Assembly (NCBI GenBank): GCA_038040245.1
Contig: JBBPIU010000020.1
Coordinates: forward strand, 1-34,319
Direction of reading: 5' to 3'
Origin: RBG-16-66-20 sp038040245
Lineage (GTDB): Bacteria; Pseudomonadota; Gammaproteobacteria; Burkholderiales; SG8-39
Length of the DNA stretch: 34,319 bases
Every line of letters begins with the position of its first letter. Positions within the stretch are counted from its first letter, which is position 1. The notes under the pieces were generated by a model. It saw only the letters and a program-made list of their open reading frames with translations. It made no database searches and was not told the DNA's origin. A program made the position numbers and the translations under genes. Of this stretch, positions 16,075 to 25,743 are shown piece by piece.

Positions 16075-17043
16075 ATGCGTTTCCTGCAACGAGTTCTGCT
16101 TCTCCTCCTCGCCGCCGCCGCTCCGGCCGTTGCCATGGCGCAGGCGTACCCGACGAAACCGGTTCGGCTCATTGTGCCTTTCCCCGCCGGCGGGCCTGCG
16201 GACATTTTCGGGCGCGTGCTGGCGCAGGGGATGAGCACCGCTCTCGGACAACCGGTGGTGGTCGAGAACGTCAGCGGCGTCGGCGGCGTGCTCGGCGTCG
16301 ACCGGGCCGCCAAATCGGCGCCCGATGGCTACACGCTGGTGCTCAACAGTTCTTCCTCGGTGTCGATCGCACCGTTCTCGATGGCGAAGATGCCCTACGA
16401 CCCGGGCAAGGACCTGACGCTGATCACGACGGTGGTGCGCGTGCCGGAAGTGCTCGCCGTGAACCCGGTACTGCCGGTGAACACGCTGGCCGAGCTGATC
16501 GCCTACGCCAGGGCGAATCCCGGCAAGGTCAATTTCGGCTCCGCCGGCGCCGGCACCATCACGCATCTTGCGGGCGAACTGCTGAAGGTCGAGGCGAACA
16601 TCAACCTGGTCCACATTCCGTACAAGGGCGCGGCCCCTGCGGTCACCGACCTGCTGGGCGGCCAGGTGCAGATGGGCGTGTTCGACGTTCCCATTCTGCT
16701 GCCGCACATCAGGGCCGGGAAGCTCAAGGCGCTCGCGATCACCAGCGCCAGGCGCGCTTCGTCGCTGCCCGATGTGCCGACCACCGGCGAGTTGAACTAT
16801 GCCAAAGTGAACTCGGACAACTGGTACGGGCTGGTCGGCCCGGCGGGTATTCCGCCAGCCGTCCTCACGCGAATCCACGCCGCCGCCGTCGCCGCGCTCA
16901 ACGCGCCGGAACTGATCGAGCAGTACTCGAAGGTGAGCGGAGTGCCGATGCCTTCGTCGCCGGACGAGTACGCGGTCTTCATCGCCGCCGAACAGGCGAA
17001 GTGGGGCAAGGTGGTCAAAGAAATCGGCTTCAAAGCCGAGTAG
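16075..17043 (+). CDS. TctC/Bug-family tripartite tricarboxylate binding protein
   Basis: This is a periplasmic binding protein of the Bug (TctC) family, 322 residues, common in Burkholderiales. Signal peptide MRFLQRVLLLLLAAAAPAVA then YPTKPVRLIVPFPAGGPAD, the diagnostic N-terminal block of the family, and GAGTITHLAGELLK plus HIPYKGAAPAVTDLLGGQ. The ATG at 16075 has AAGGAA 5 bases upstream. No membrane partners (TctA/B) are nearby, which is normal for Bug proteins. It is divergent from the GGDEF gene and convergent with the amidohydrolase gene, with no bases between the two genes at 17043/17044. The ligand, probably a carboxylate, cannot be deduced. Confidence 0.95.
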   Translation: MRFLQRVLLLLLAAAAPAVAMAQAYPTKPVRLIVPFPAGGPADIFGRVLAQGMSTALGQPVVVENVSGVGGVLGVDRAAKSAPDGYTLVLNSSSSVSIAPFSMAKMPYDPGKDLTLITTVVRVPEVLAVNPVLPVNTLAELIAYARANPGKVNFGSAGAGTITHLAGELLKVEANINLVHIPYKGAAPAVTDLLGGQVQMGVFDVPILLPHIRAGKLKALAITSARRASSLPDVPTTGELNYAKVNSDNWYGLVGPAGIPPAVLTRIHAAAVAALNAPELIEQYSKVSGVPMPSSPDEYAVFIAAEQAKWGKVVKEIGFKAE

Positions 17044-17922
17044 CTAGCAAAGCGCCAGGGGAAAGCGGTAAAAGCGCCGCGGATTGTCCGCGAGCAGCGC
17101 CTGCCGCTGCGCCTCCGAGGGCGCGATCTCCGAGAGCAGGTCCGCCAGCAGGCCGTCGTCCGGGACGTGATTCATGTTCGGGTGCGGCCAGTCCGTGCCC
17201 CAGAGCGTGCGATCACCGAACTCGTCGACCAGCTTCGCGGCGAAGGGTATCGCGTCCTTGTAGGGCGGCGCCTGTTTCGTGCAGCGCTCTGCGCCGCTCA
17301 CTTTGACGAGGATGCGCTGGTCTTTCATCAGCTCGAGCAGCGCGCGGAAGTCCGGCTGATCGATGCCGCGCGACGCGTCCACCCGGCCCATGTGATCGAT
17401 CACCACCGGCACCGCGGATTTTCGGAACCACGGCGCGAGGTCATGGATCATCGAACTCTCGAAGTGAACCTGCAGGTGCATCTCTAGCGGTGCGAGGCGC
17501 TTCGAGAGCTCGATCACGTCCTCGATTTTCGCGCCGGCGCCCAGATGTTTCATGAAATTGAACCGCACGCCGCGAAATCCGAATCCGTCCAGGCGTTTCA
17601 ATTCCTCGTTGTCAACCGAGGCAGGCGCCAGCGCCACGCCGCAGTACGCCCCCTGCTTGGCCTTGATCGCATCCGCTACCACGCTGTTGTCGAAGCCGTG
17701 GCAGGTGGACTGCACGATCACGCAATGCTCGATGCCGAGCACCGCGTGCATCGCGAAAAGTTTTTCCTTGGGCGCGTCCGCGGGAACGAACGGCGCGTCT
17801 TTCGCATAGGGAAACACGCTCGACGGCCTGAACACGTGCACGTGCGCATCGCACGCGCCCTTCGGCAAGCGCAGCTTCGGCTTGCTGGGCGAGGGGTGGA
17901 AGGACTGCTTGGGGCCGCTCAA
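17044..17922 (-). CDS. amidohydrolase, LigI-like (2-pyrone-4,6-dicarboxylate lactonase family)
   Basis: This is a metal-dependent hydrolase of the amidohydrolase superfamily, COG3618-like, 292 residues. It shows the metal-binding HxH (DAHVHVF, residues 27-29), VQSTCHGFDN, RGVRFNF, a VIDHMGR block, and the C-terminal WGTDWPHPN with the catalytic Asp, all as in PDC lactonases. Such enzymes hydrolyse lactones in aromatic degradation; the exact substrate is unknown. The start is most likely TTG 17922 (MSGPKQSFH), which overlaps the stop of a 58-residue upstream gene as TTGA; a frame opening upstream overlaps that gene. Expression is therefore probably coupled. Confidence 0.9.
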   Translation of the reverse strand: MSGPKQSFHPSPSKPKLRLPKGACDAHVHVFRPSSVFPYAKDAPFVPADAPKEKLFAMHAVLGIEHCVIVQSTCHGFDNSVVADAIKAKQGAYCGVALAPASVDNEELKRLDGFGFRGVRFNFMKHLGAGAKIEDVIELSKRLAPLEMHLQVHFESSMIHDLAPWFRKSAVPVVIDHMGRVDASRGIDQPDFRALLELMKDQRILVKVSGAERCTKQAPPYKDAIPFAAKLVDEFGDRTLWGTDWPHPNMNHVPDDGLLADLLSEIAPSEAQRQALLADNPRRFYRFPLALC

Positions 17923-18095
17923 CCGGGTTTCTTGCCCGAAATCGTGTCGAGCAGGTCGTCCATCGTCTGGTCGGCCCAATACTCCGGGTCCTTGTCGATG
18001 ATCGCCTCGCCTCTGGCGACCACATCGGCGCCGATCTTGCGCCGCTGGCAGAAGCCGCGCCAGAACTGCTTGATCTCTTCCGCTGACATTTCCAT
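17919..18095 (-). CDS. small conserved-looking hypothetical protein, 58 residues
   Basis: This ORF starts ATG at 18095 and ends at a TGA that overlaps the TTG start of the LigI-like gene (TTGA). The product begins MEMSAEEIKQFWRGFCQRRK and ends MDDLLDTISGKKPG; it is acidic/amphipathic, without signal peptide or membrane segment, and is probably helical. I do not recognise it. Coding use is suggested by codons that look like those of its neighbours and by the exact stop/start overlap. A role as a partner or regulator of the hydrolase is a guess by position. Confidence 0.6.
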   Translation of the reverse strand: MEMSAEEIKQFWRGFCQRRKIGADVVARGEAIIDKDPEYWADQTMDDLLDTISGKKPG

Positions 18096-18171
18096 TTGAC
18101 GGAAGCTAATTCAAGCAGTCAGGTTGTGTCAACGCTTGCGGGTGGTTGCATTTTATTGTCCGAATTTGCGT

Positions 18172-19008
18172 TCAGCGCGGCGTGCCAAACGATTGCGTCC
18201 AGTACACGCCCATCTCGCTCCTGGCGTTGACGGCAAACGCGGCGCCCATTTCGGTAAACTCCGGGTCCATCAGGTTGGCGCAATGCAGCGGGCTTTTGAT
18301 CCAGCCCGCCACCGCATCCTCGGGTTTCATTTGCCCGGCAGAAATGTTTTCGCTGATCGAGCGGTATCTGTAACCTGCGCGCTTGACACGTTGCGGCGGA
18401 TCGGAACCGTCACGGCCGATGTGGCTGAAGTAATTGTAGCGCGCCATGTCCTCGGCATGCAGCCGCGAGGCCTCGGCAAGCGAGTCGTTCCAGCGGACCG
18501 GCCGCGCCGCGCTGAACGCCCTGCTGCCGCAGTAGCGCGGCGCGGCGCGAGCCTGGTTGACGAGGTCGAGCACGCGCTGCGCTGCGGCTTGCTCGGACAC
18601 CCCCACCGACGGCGCAAACGGCGCCGCCATCACGATCCAGACCTGGCGCGCGTCCAGGTAAATGCCGACCTCTGTCATCGCGGCATCCTGCAACTGCGGG
18701 CAGTAGCCTTGTTTTGCCAGCATCCCTGCCGCCTGTGCGCCGACCCCCTCACCCCTGATGGTGAGGGTACGGGAACGCGTCGCCCTGTACCCGGTCTCCT
18801 TCAGGCTTTGCTGCAGATTAACTCCTCGCGAAAGATCTCTGGCGACCCGCTCGAGCGCGTCCTGCGGCTTGAGCGGAGGCAATTTTGCGGCAACCGCGCA
18901 ATTGCCGCCACCTGCACGCAACCGGTTGATCGCGGTGTAAAGATCGCTCGCCGCCGCATCCAAACAGACGGCAAGCAAAAGCAGACAGGAAAGAATACGA
19001 AGGCGCAT
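18172..19008 (-). CDS. exported CAP-domain (SCP/PR-1-like) protein with a degenerate second copy
   Basis: The 278-residue protein has a signal peptide (LSCLLLLAVCLDAAAS). From about residue 140 there is a CAP domain: HAEDMARYNYFSHIGRDG, RVKRAGYRY, SENISAG and WIKSPLHCANLMDPEFTEMG carry the typical conserved His, Glu and Cys positions. The first half (about 22-132) resembles the same fold: INRLRAGGGNCAVAA, LKETGYRATRSRTLTI, then CPQLQDAAMTEVGIYL and WIVMAAPF, but lacks the catalytic-looking His/Glu. So it seems a tandem duplication with one decayed copy. CAP proteins in bacteria are poorly characterised. It stands alone, with 76 bases to the 58-residue gene. Confidence 0.88.
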   Translation of the reverse strand: MRLRILSCLLLLAVCLDAAASDLYTAINRLRAGGGNCAVAAKLPPLKPQDALERVARDLSRGVNLQQSLKETGYRATRSRTLTIRGEGVGAQAAGMLAKQGYCPQLQDAAMTEVGIYLDARQVWIVMAAPFAPSVGVSEQAAAQRVLDLVNQARAAPRYCGSRAFSAARPVRWNDSLAEASRLHAEDMARYNYFSHIGRDGSDPPQRVKRAGYRYRSISENISAGQMKPEDAVAGWIKSPLHCANLMDPEFTEMGAAFAVNARSEMGVYWTQSFGTPR

Positions 19009-19261
19009 GGTTTCGGGCGGCAGATAGAGCCAAAGTTTAGAACGTGTTGATGTTCGGACCGCATGTTGGGATAAATTTCATTCCACGCTGCGCACTTACA
19101 ATGCGTTACAAACCGATGGCGCTACTGTGGGATTCAGGCGGGTTAAAATCCATTCGCTGCCGTACGAAGTGTCAGGCAAGAAGGTCCCTTGAACGATGGC
19201 GTGTTATCGGTTGTCTACCCTCAGGGATGGACAGTCTTTTCACCACATTGGAGAGCCAAAC
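19009..19261. promoter_or_regulatory. divergent intergenic region, 253 bases
   Basis: This lies between the CAP gene and the exported Lys/His-rich gene, both starting here. It is less GC-rich than the genes. On the plus strand a TTGATG (19047-19052) stands 17 bases before GATAAA (19070-19075), and a TACAAT occurs at 19097-19102, any of which might serve the plus gene. No clear hairpin, repeat or coding frame was seen. Confidence 0.25.
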
Positions 19262-19795
19262 ATGGTTCGCATCCTGAGTTTTCTCGCCACGCTCTTTGCC
19301 GTCCTCGGCCTCGCCGCCGTGGACGGCTCCGCGCTCGCCCAGCCCAAGGATAAAGACAAGGATCGGAAGGAGCAGAGCGGTCCCCAAGGGAAAAAGGACG
19401 GCAAGCAGCAAAAGGTCAAGCAGCACAAGCACAAAAACGGCAAGGATCTGGTCGCAGACAAGATCAAGAAGAACGGGCGGCACCAGTTCGATGTGCACGG
19501 CAAGCACACCGCTCACGTGGACGTCAAAGACGGCAAGATCACCGGCGTGAGCGTGAAGCACGCCGAGAAGGGCAACGTGCCGGTCAAGAAGTACAAAACC
19601 AAGAAGAAGATGGCCGAAGCCCCGGCGGGCGGCATGCAAGCCGTTTCGCTCATCCTGGTTCAGACGCAATACCTGGGCATGACGTGGATCGGCTACGCCT
19701 ACATCGACGACTGGGGCGACGAAATCATCTACTGGTTCCCGTACGACATGATCTACGACGCCGATACGGGGGCGATCGAGTACATTCCCGTCTAA
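19262..19795 (+). CDS. exported Lys/His-rich protein of unknown function
   Basis: The 177-residue product has a signal peptide (FLATLFAVLGLAAVDGSALA) and a mature part that begins with about 45 very basic residues (many Lys, with HKHKNG and QQKVKQHK), followed by a block GRHQFDVHGKHTAHVDVKDG and VSVKHAEKG, and an aromatic C-terminal part with WIGYAYIDDWGDEIIYWF. I do not recognise the family. A metal- or nucleic-acid-binding role is possible from composition but not shown. Start ATG 19262 follows a GGAGAG. It is single, followed by a strong terminator. Confidence 0.75.
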   Translation: MVRILSFLATLFAVLGLAAVDGSALAQPKDKDKDRKEQSGPQGKKDGKQQKVKQHKHKNGKDLVADKIKKNGRHQFDVHGKHTAHVDVKDGKITGVSVKHAEKGNVPVKKYKTKKKMAEAPAGGMQAVSLILVQTQYLGMTWIGYAYIDDWGDEIIYWFPYDMIYDADTGAIEYIPV

Positions 19796-19817
19796 TAGCC
19801 CGTCAGCCCGCCCCTCG

Positions 19818-19847
19818 AAAGCCGCCGGTTCACGCCGGCGGCTTTTT
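19818..19847 (+). terminator. Rho-independent terminator of the Lys/His-rich gene
   Basis: A GC stem GCCGCCGG/CCGGCGGC (with flanking AAA/TTT pairs) encloses a six-base loop and is followed by five T on the plus strand, 22 bases after the stop codon. Good match to an intrinsic terminator. Confidence 0.85.
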
Positions 19848-19916
19848 GGTGCGCCCGGCAGAGGAAGGCTCGAAAAATCCGGCTGCTGCAACGTGCCGAA
19901 TCAATTCAGAAATCTG

Positions 19917-19992
19917 TGGCTCCTCGACCTGGACTCGAACCAGGGACCTGCGGATTAACAGTCCGACGCTCTACCAACTGAGCTATCGAGGA
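19917..19992 (-). tRNA. tRNA-Asn (anticodon GTT)
   Basis: Minus-strand cloverleaf of 76 bases with encoded CCA. The acceptor stem TCCTCGA/TCGAGGA is perfect and is followed by discriminator G and CCA. The D arm contains AGCTCAGTTGGTAGAGC, the anticodon stem-loop is CGGACTGTTAATCCG with anticodon GTT, and the T arm has GGTTCGAGTCC. All standard positions are present, so it should be functional. Confidence 0.98.
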
Positions 19993-20037
19993 ATCGTGCG
20001 AAGGGCCGGAATTATATAGATAAATAAGGGTGAAGAC

Positions 20038-21255
20038 CTACTTGATCACTCGGGCGATGGCCTCGACGACGTAGCCGATGTTCTTCGTGGTCAGCGCAGC
20101 GACGCAGATGCGGCCGGTGTCGATGGAATAGATGGAAAACTCGGCGCGCAGGCGCCCGACCTGCTCCTTGGTCAGGCCGGAGTAGGAGAACATGCCCCGC
20201 TGCTGGAGGATGAAGGAGAAGTCGGCGCCCGGAGCGCGTTGGTGGATCCCCTCGACGAGCGCCTTGCGCATCGTCTTGATACGTTCGCGCATCGCGCCAA
20301 GTTCCTGTTGCCACAGCGTGCGCAGCTCGGGCGTGGTGAGGATCCTGGCGACGATGTCGCCGCCGTGGGTCGGCGGGTTGGAATAGTTGGTCCGCACGAT
20401 GCGCTTCAGGTTCGAGAGCACGCGGGCGCCTTCGTCGGGGGTGCCGGCAACCACGCTCAAGGCGCCGACGCGCTCGCCATAGAGCGAGAACGATTTCGAG
20501 TACGAACTCGAGAGGAATACCGGCTGCATGGCCTCCGCGAACAGGCGCGGCGCGTAGGCGTCGGCATCGGTGCCGTCGCCGAAACCCTGGTAGGCAAGGT
20601 CGAGGAAGGGCACCAGGCCGCGCGTTTTCACGGCTTCGAGTACCTGCTGCCATTGGGCCTGTGACAGGTCGACGCCGGTGGGGTTGTGGCAGCACGAGTG
20701 CAGCACCACGATGGCGCCGGCCGGCATCGCCTTCAGGGCGGCGAGCATGGCGGGGAAATTCAGGCCGTGCGAAGCGGGATCGTAATAGGGGTAGGACTGC
20801 ACCTGGAAGCCCGCGGCCTCGAACAGCGCGCGGTGGTTCTCCCAGCTCGGCTCGCTGATCCAGACCTTGGCGCCGGGGCTGACAAGCTTGAGGAAATCGG
20901 CGCCGATCCTGAGGCCGCCGGTGCCGCCCAGGGCCTGCACGGTAACGATTTGTTTATTCTTAAGCGGCTTTGACTCCGGGCCAAAGACCAATTCCTGAAC
21001 AGCCCGATCATAGGCGGCGAGGCCGTCGATCGGCAGATAGGACTTGGGCGTGCCGCTCTTGACCCGTGTTTCTTCCGCGCGGCGCACGCATTCGAGCAGC
21101 GGCACTTTGCCGTTGTCGTCGGTATAAACACCCACGCCGAGGTTGACCTTGTGCGGATTCTGGTCGGCGACATAGGCCTCGGTGACGCCGAGGATCGGAT
21201 CCTTGGGCGCCATTTCGACCGCGGCGAGCGGGGAGGGGGAGTGAGGTGCGTTCAT
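20038..21255 (-). CDS. aromatic/aspartate amino acid aminotransferase
   Basis: This is a PLP-dependent class I aminotransferase of the AspC/TyrB family, 405 residues. It shows DPILGVTEAYVAD and VNLGVGVYTDDNGK at the N-terminus, GGTGGLRIGADFLK, CCHNPTGVDLS, and the PLP lysine block SSSYSKSFSLYGERVG. The start ATG 21255 (MNAPHSPSP) gives a slightly longer N-terminus than E. coli AspC; an internal ATG (MAPKDPILG) would give about 387 residues. It lies divergent from uvrB with 46 bases between, an arrangement often seen in betaproteobacteria, and next to the tRNA-Asn gene. It likely serves tyrosine, phenylalanine and aspartate transamination. AT-rich patch at 20940-20995. Confidence 0.93.
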   Translation of the reverse strand: MNAPHSPSPLAAVEMAPKDPILGVTEAYVADQNPHKVNLGVGVYTDDNGKVPLLECVRRAEETRVKSGTPKSYLPIDGLAAYDRAVQELVFGPESKPLKNKQIVTVQALGGTGGLRIGADFLKLVSPGAKVWISEPSWENHRALFEAAGFQVQSYPYYDPASHGLNFPAMLAALKAMPAGAIVVLHSCCHNPTGVDLSQAQWQQVLEAVKTRGLVPFLDLAYQGFGDGTDADAYAPRLFAEAMQPVFLSSSYSKSFSLYGERVGALSVVAGTPDEGARVLSNLKRIVRTNYSNPPTHGGDIVARILTTPELRTLWQQELGAMRERIKTMRKALVEGIHQRAPGADFSFILQQRGMFSYSGLTKEQVGRLRAEFSIYSIDTGRICVAALTTKNIGYVVEAIARVIK

Positions 21256-21301
21256 TCTGCTAGACTCGAAAGTTCGCTTATTGCGCTGCAATAGTTTACC
21301 C

Positions 21302-23332
<2,031 letters not shown>

Positions 23333-23342
23333 GAGCGCTGAT

Positions 23343-24368
23343 TCATGCGTAACTGCGCAGGCGCCGCGAAAACTCCGCCAGGGGCTTGATGCCGCTGGCT
23401 TCGGCTCGCTGACACCAGTCCTGGAGCTGCTTGACGAGTTGTTCCTTCGAGGCCAGCGAGCGTCCCCACAGGGCGGTTAAATCGCGGCGCATCGTATCAT
23501 CGGTGCGCCCCAGCGTCCTGTCGTAGTTCGCCAGGACGTCATAGCGATTCGAGATCACTGCCTGCAGCGTTTGCAGGTCCGCGTTCGCTTTGGCGCTCGT
23601 GAAGCGCGGGATCGGCGCGAGGTGCCTGACCGATGCCAGCCCCAGCGCCTCGAGAATCCGGATGTACATCCAGCCGATATCGAGCTCGTACCACTTGCTC
23701 GAAAGCCTGGCCGACAGGCAGTGGGCATGGTGGTTGTTGTGCAGTTCTTCGCCGCCGATGAGGATGCCCCATGGCACGATGTTGGTGCTGGCGTCCGCGG
23801 TGGACCAGCTGCGATAGCCCCAGTAGTGTCCGATGCCGTTGATCACGCCGGCCGCCCAGAAAGGTATCCACACGATCTGCACAAGCAGGACCAGTACGCC
23901 TGGCACGATGCCGAACAGCACGACGTCGGTCAGCCCCATCAGAGTCAGGCCGAGCACGACGTGCTTCGAGTAGAGATGGCGCTCCAGCCAATCGTCCGGC
24001 GTGCCTTGGCCATAGCGCTCGATGGTGTCGCGCTTTGCGGCCTCGGTCACGTACAGGAACACCCCGCCCCACAGCACCCGGTTGATGCCCAGCACCTGCG
24101 GGCTGTGCGGGTCGTCGGGGGTCTCGCATCTGGCGTGGTGCTTGCGGTGCACGGCGACCCATTCCCGGGTCCGCATGCCGGTGGTCAGCCACAGCCACAG
24201 ACGGAAGAAATGGCTCACGGCCGGATGCAGGTCGAGCGCGTGGTGCGTCTGGTGGCGATGCAGGAACACCGTGACAGCGACGATGGTGACATGCGTCAAC
24301 ATCAGCGCCGCCACGGCGTAACCCCACCAAGGCAGATCGAAGACGCCGAAGAACAGGAACGAACCCAT
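23343..24368 (-). CDS. membrane fatty-acid desaturase (delta-9 acyl-CoA/lipid desaturase type)
   Basis: This integral-membrane di-iron desaturase inserts a double bond into acyl chains to adjust membrane fluidity. The 341-residue product has the three His boxes: HRHQTHH (37-43), HRKHH (74-78) and HNNHH in GGEELHNNHHAH (about 210). Membrane segments flank them (for example YAVAALMLTHVTIVAVTVFL). The conserved GLGLTLMG-like middle region and WTSLW-type C-terminus are normal for DesC/OLE1-like enzymes. The start ATG 24368 is 14 bases after the DUF4382 stop, so it may be co-transcribed with the DUF4382 lipoprotein gene. Confidence 0.93.
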   Translation of the reverse strand: MGSFLFFGVFDLPWWGYAVAALMLTHVTIVAVTVFLHRHQTHHALDLHPAVSHFFRLWLWLTTGMRTREWVAVHRKHHARCETPDDPHSPQVLGINRVLWGGVFLYVTEAAKRDTIERYGQGTPDDWLERHLYSKHVVLGLTLMGLTDVVLFGIVPGVLVLLVQIVWIPFWAAGVINGIGHYWGYRSWSTADASTNIVPWGILIGGEELHNNHHAHCLSARLSSKWYELDIGWMYIRILEALGLASVRHLAPIPRFTSAKANADLQTLQAVISNRYDVLANYDRTLGRTDDTMRRDLTALWGRSLASKEQLVKQLQDWCQRAEASGIKPLAEFSRRLRSYA

Positions 24369-24382
24369 TACAACTAATTTCT

Positions 24383-25594
24383 CTACGGGACCAGGGTAAA
24401 GTTCCGCGTTGCATTCGCCAAGTCAATGTTCGAGCTGATTGACTGGGTCTGGTAGCCGGTCGCGGACGCTACAGCGTTGTATATACCCGCCCCGGCTTGG
24501 GCACCAAACACAATCGGCAGCGCACCGAATTGGCCGAGCATCGGCGCACCAATGGGCAAAGTCAGCGTGTAGGCGCCGGCCGCCAGATCATCGGCGGCCT
24601 TGAACATCACCGTCACGACCGGGACGGTACCGACGGTTTGCTTCGCTGCCACGTAGGCCACTTCAGTCGAGCTGATCGGATTCAAGACTGCCGTGCCACT
24701 GATGGTGCGGGTAGCAGACACCGGCAACGTGATCCGCCCGGCGGTGGTACTGGTACTGACCGCGACGACGCTTGTGGTAGTCGCGACCGGCACCGTGGCA
24801 ATGACTGCCGTGGCACGGCCGTTTGCGGTGAGAACGACATCGTAGTTTCCGGGCGCAAGGCGGGCGAGGAAAAACTCGCCGGTTGTCGTGTTCGGCGCAG
24901 TGGATTGAACGATGACGCCGTTCTGCTGCGCCGTCACCATGACGCCGCTGCCGAGCAACGCGAGATCGACAAAACCGTTAATACCGTTCAGCACAAAGGG
25001 GATTACCGTGATCACGGGTTTCAACGCATAGGTTCCGTTGCCGCGCGTCACGATGGACTTGCAGACGTCGAAATCCAGCAGCAGGTCGACACGCTGTCCG
25101 GCTGCCACGTCGAACTGGTTGATCAGCTTGATTCCGCTCTGCACCGCGCTTGGGGTAACGAGCGCGATCTGGGCGGTGGTGCCCGAAAGGACAACCGAGT
25201 TTGCGAGGCCCGGTCCGGTGTTCGGATCCAGCACCAGGCGCAGTTGCGTGTAATGCCCTGCTGCCAACGGTGTCTCGCCAAGGGCTTCGAGCGCGCCGTT
25301 GGTCAGGCTGAGCAAATTGATTTTGCGCGCAGGAGTCAGCGTAATGTCCGTCCAGCCGGCATCGTTGTCCGAGGCCGAACTGCTTTGGTGCACCCGCACT
25401 TTGACGACAGTCACATACACCGCGTCGAAGCCGCAGGACGGCGAATCGGTCAGTGAAACGCCGAGCGTGCCGCTGCCGGTGACGCTAGCGCCACCGTCGC
25501 CGCCGCCACCTCCGCATCCAGCCAGCAAAGCGGACAGCAGCAGTGCCATGAACCAGCCCCAAGTTGTCGCGGAACCACGTTTGCTGTTACTCAT
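24383..25594 (-). CDS. DUF4382 lipoprotein
   Basis: The 403-residue product has a lipoprotein signal with lipobox LLAGC (Cys27), followed by GGGGGDGGASVTGSG and then a domain that fits DUF4382 (VSLTDSPSCGFDAVYVTVVKVRVH, about 40-170), and a C-terminal Ser/Thr-rich beta region. It should be anchored to a cell membrane, facing outward. Function of the family is unknown. I chose ATG 25594 because GGGAG lies 6 bases upstream; another ATG two codons earlier abuts that site. It is preceded by a leader related to those of the DUF3494 genes and precedes the desaturase by 14 bases. Confidence 0.88.
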   Translation of the reverse strand: MSNSKRGSATTWGWFMALLLSALLAGCGGGGGDGGASVTGSGTLGVSLTDSPSCGFDAVYVTVVKVRVHQSSSASDNDAGWTDITLTPARKINLLSLTNGALEALGETPLAAGHYTQLRLVLDPNTGPGLANSVVLSGTTAQIALVTPSAVQSGIKLINQFDVAAGQRVDLLLDFDVCKSIVTRGNGTYALKPVITVIPFVLNGINGFVDLALLGSGVMVTAQQNGVIVQSTAPNTTTGEFFLARLAPGNYDVVLTANGRATAVIATVPVATTTSVVAVSTSTTAGRITLPVSATRTISGTAVLNPISSTEVAYVAAKQTVGTVPVVTVMFKAADDLAAGAYTLTLPIGAPMLGQFGALPIVFGAQAGAGIYNAVASATGYQTQSISSNIDLANATRNFTLVP

Positions 25595-25686
25595 TTTCAT
25601 CTCCCGGTAAGTTTTCCCACAATTCGTCGGCGCACTTTGAGCCGTTTCGCCTAACGCCCTCTGTGCGCTACCGTCCATAAGGCGCC
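25595..25686 (-). promoter_or_regulatory. leader A, related to the DUF3494 leaders
   Basis: The 90 bases upstream of the DUF4382 gene share several blocks in the same order as the leaders of the two DUF3494 genes: CGCACAG, GGCGAAAnGGCT, an ATTGT and GGAAAA-CTTACC. On the minus strand GCGCAC (25668-25663) can pair with GTGCGC downstream (about 25631-25636), with an inner stem GAG/CTC and CGTT/AACG. In the reading frame that is open in leaders B and C, this one is interrupted by TAG (25668-25670), so it is not a complete peptide. Confidence 0.5.
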
Positions 25687-25717
25687 AAAAAGAAAAAGGC
25701 CGTCTCGCGACGGCCTT
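25687..25717 (-). terminator. Rho-independent terminator after DUF3494 gene 1
   Basis: A perfect 9-base stem (AAGGCCGTC with GACGGCCTT) with a GCGA loop on the minus strand is followed by TTTTTCTTTTT. It lies 27 bases after the DUF3494-1 stop and directly before leader A. The stem differs from that of the similar terminator at 26707-26737 but pairs perfectly in both, with the same loop and T-tract. Confidence 0.85.
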
Positions 25718-25743
25718 CTTGTCGTGATTTAGCGACAGCCGGC

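Noticed and set aside
19897..20010. Short plus-strand frame over the tRNA (STWTRTRDLR-like peptide)
   Set aside because: Known artefact of translating the tRNA complement.
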